From assembly GCA_029243445.1 (NCBI GenBank), contig JAQWSA010000081.1:1-7149 (forward strand): a DNA stretch of 7,149 nt, given 5' to 3'. The notes under the pieces were generated by a model that did not search any database, was not told the origin of the DNA, and was given only the letters and a program-made list of their open reading frames with translations. The stretch comes from Alphaproteobacteria bacterium (GTDB lineage: Bacteria; Pseudomonadota; Alphaproteobacteria; UBA6615). Within the stretch, counting starts at the first letter, position 1; each line of letters begins with the position of its first letter. Below are positions 6,584-7,149 of the stretch, one piece after another. The position numbers and the translations under genes were made by a program.

Positions 6584-6967
6584 TTATACTGAGAAGCTTG
6601 CACCACAACCACATTGTGCGGTTGCATTTGGATTCTTTAGTTGGAAGGAAGCTCCCCCAAGACTTTCTACCCAGTCTAATTGGCTGCCGCCAATTAGATC
6701 AAGTGATGAGTTGTCTGAAACAACAGTTATTCCGTCTATTTCGAACAAATGATCACCAGGCTCTACTTTATCATCAAATTCAAAACCGTAAGTAAAACCA
6801 GAACAACCGCCACCGTTTACGTATACACGTAGCATCAAATTACCATTATTATTTTCTTTTTCAGCATCCAGTAAGTGCCCGACTCGTGCTACAGCACTGT
6901 CAGTTAGTGTTATTGAGCGTGGTAACTCAGAATTATTAATGGTAGAATTGGTTTCTGTATTTGCCAT
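6584..6967 (-). CDS. erpA: Iron-sulfur cluster insertion protein ErpA (A-type carrier)
   Basis: This 127-residue A-type Fe-S carrier delivers assembled clusters to apo-enzymes. The three cluster-binding cysteines are Cys55 (NGGGCSGFTYGF) and Cys119/Cys121 (QCGCGASFSV), with the family spacing of about 63 residues. DWVESLGGASFQLKNPNA (98-115) with CGCGASFSV is the ErpA form of the C-terminus, rather than the IscA or SufA form. The first 17 or so residues (rich in Asn, Thr and Ser) are a poorly conserved extension; E. coli ErpA has 114 residues. I chose the ATG at 6967; a TTG at 6988 is in frame and would add seven residues (MDLKSIT), but nothing favours it. Neither has a clear Shine-Dalgarno. 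It is the first gene of a probable erpA-xth operon and could supply the cluster of the neighbouring IlvD, which is an inference from proximity. Confidence 0.94.
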   Translation of the reverse strand: MANTETNSTINNSELPRSITLTDSAVARVGHLLDAEKENNNGNLMLRVYVNGGGCSGFTYGFEFDDKVEPGDHLFEIDGITVVSDNSSLDLIGGSQLDWVESLGGASFQLKNPNATAQCGCGASFSV

Positions 6968-7149
6968 AGTTATTGATTTTAGATCCAACTATTTAACTTT
7001 AACACTATCTATGAATGAATAAGTGGTAATTTGTCAATTTTCCTTTTTATAAAGAGCAAAGTGTGAGTAATTTATATATTATGCTTTTAACTCATAAACA
7101 AGGCTATCCTAACAAATGGTAAAAACAATTTACGGTCAGGTTTTAGCCT
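6968..7149. other. erpA upstream region with no recognisable gene
   Basis: This 182-base AT-rich stretch is the regulatory side of erpA. On the plus strand, GTG at 7063 opens a 19-codon frame ending at TAA 7120-7122. ATG at 7116 overlaps that end and stays open to the window edge (MVKTIYGQVLA). On the minus strand a frame is open from the edge for 20 codons to TAA at 7089-7087 and could be the tail of an upstream gene. None has a ribosome binding site or is recognisable. The window ends too soon to decide. Confidence 0.4.
7009..7037 (-). promoter_or_regulatory. Possible erpA promoter, perfect -35 with weak -10
   Basis: On the minus strand a perfect TTGACA lies at 7037-7032, about 65 bases before the erpA ATG. 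The hexamer 17 bases on (TCATAG, 7014-7009) is a poor -10; TAGATA with a 20-base spacer is an alternative. The -35 match is clear, but the promoter as a whole is tentative. I see no IscR-like operator. Confidence 0.3.

Noticed and set aside
6968..6988. TTG start for erpA adding seven residues
   Set aside because: The added residues are not family-like and the downstream ATG is a stronger start codon.

Overview
The window is an ordinary, gene-dense chromosomal segment of an AT-rich bacterium. I see no mobile element, CRISPR array, rRNA, tRNA or phage gene. The order TolC-family protein, then PopZ (DUF2497), then valine-tRNA ligase is a well-known alphaproteobacterial arrangement, and a PopZ homologue is itself close to an alphaproteobacterial signature. 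An ErpA-type iron-sulfur carrier beside exonuclease III fits the same class. The low GC content (clearly below half by eye) suggests a genome-reduced or marine-type alphaproteobacterium. I cannot name the lineage from sequence alone. || Layout: bases 2-397 hold the 3' end of a TolC-type outer-membrane efflux channel (+). A possible AT-rich terminator overlaps its stop. popZ (523-1032, +) and valS (1144-3846, +) follow. After a 154-base gap, ilvD (4001-5740, +) encodes dihydroxy-acid dehydratase. It is the only gene here with a strong Shine-Dalgarno sequence. A 51-base convergent spacer separates it from the minus-strand pair erpA (6584-6967) then xth (5792-6577), whose genes are 6 bases apart and probably co-transcribed. 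The last 182 bases, upstream of erpA, contain a perfect -35-like hexamer on the minus strand and no recognisable gene. || How the genes relate: TolC (export), PopZ (cell-pole organisation), ValS (translation), IlvD (valine/isoleucine/leucine synthesis), Xth (DNA base-excision repair) and ErpA (Fe-S delivery) are housekeeping functions. Two links stand out. ValS and IlvD both concern branched-chain amino acids. IlvD is an Fe-S enzyme that lies next to the ErpA gene. || Most interesting observation (speculative): the gaps in front of valS and in front of ilvD each contain a 9-10 codon open frame rich in Leu/Val/Ile codons. The two encoded peptides resemble each other (MLVICCGLR and MLLIICQLKR) and each stop codon touches an inverted repeat. 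This could be translation- or tRNA-charging-dependent control of two branched-chain amino-acid genes. However, neither frame has a good ribosome binding site or a canonical terminator behind it, and a plausible promoter overlaps the ilvD one. Chance remains a serious alternative.
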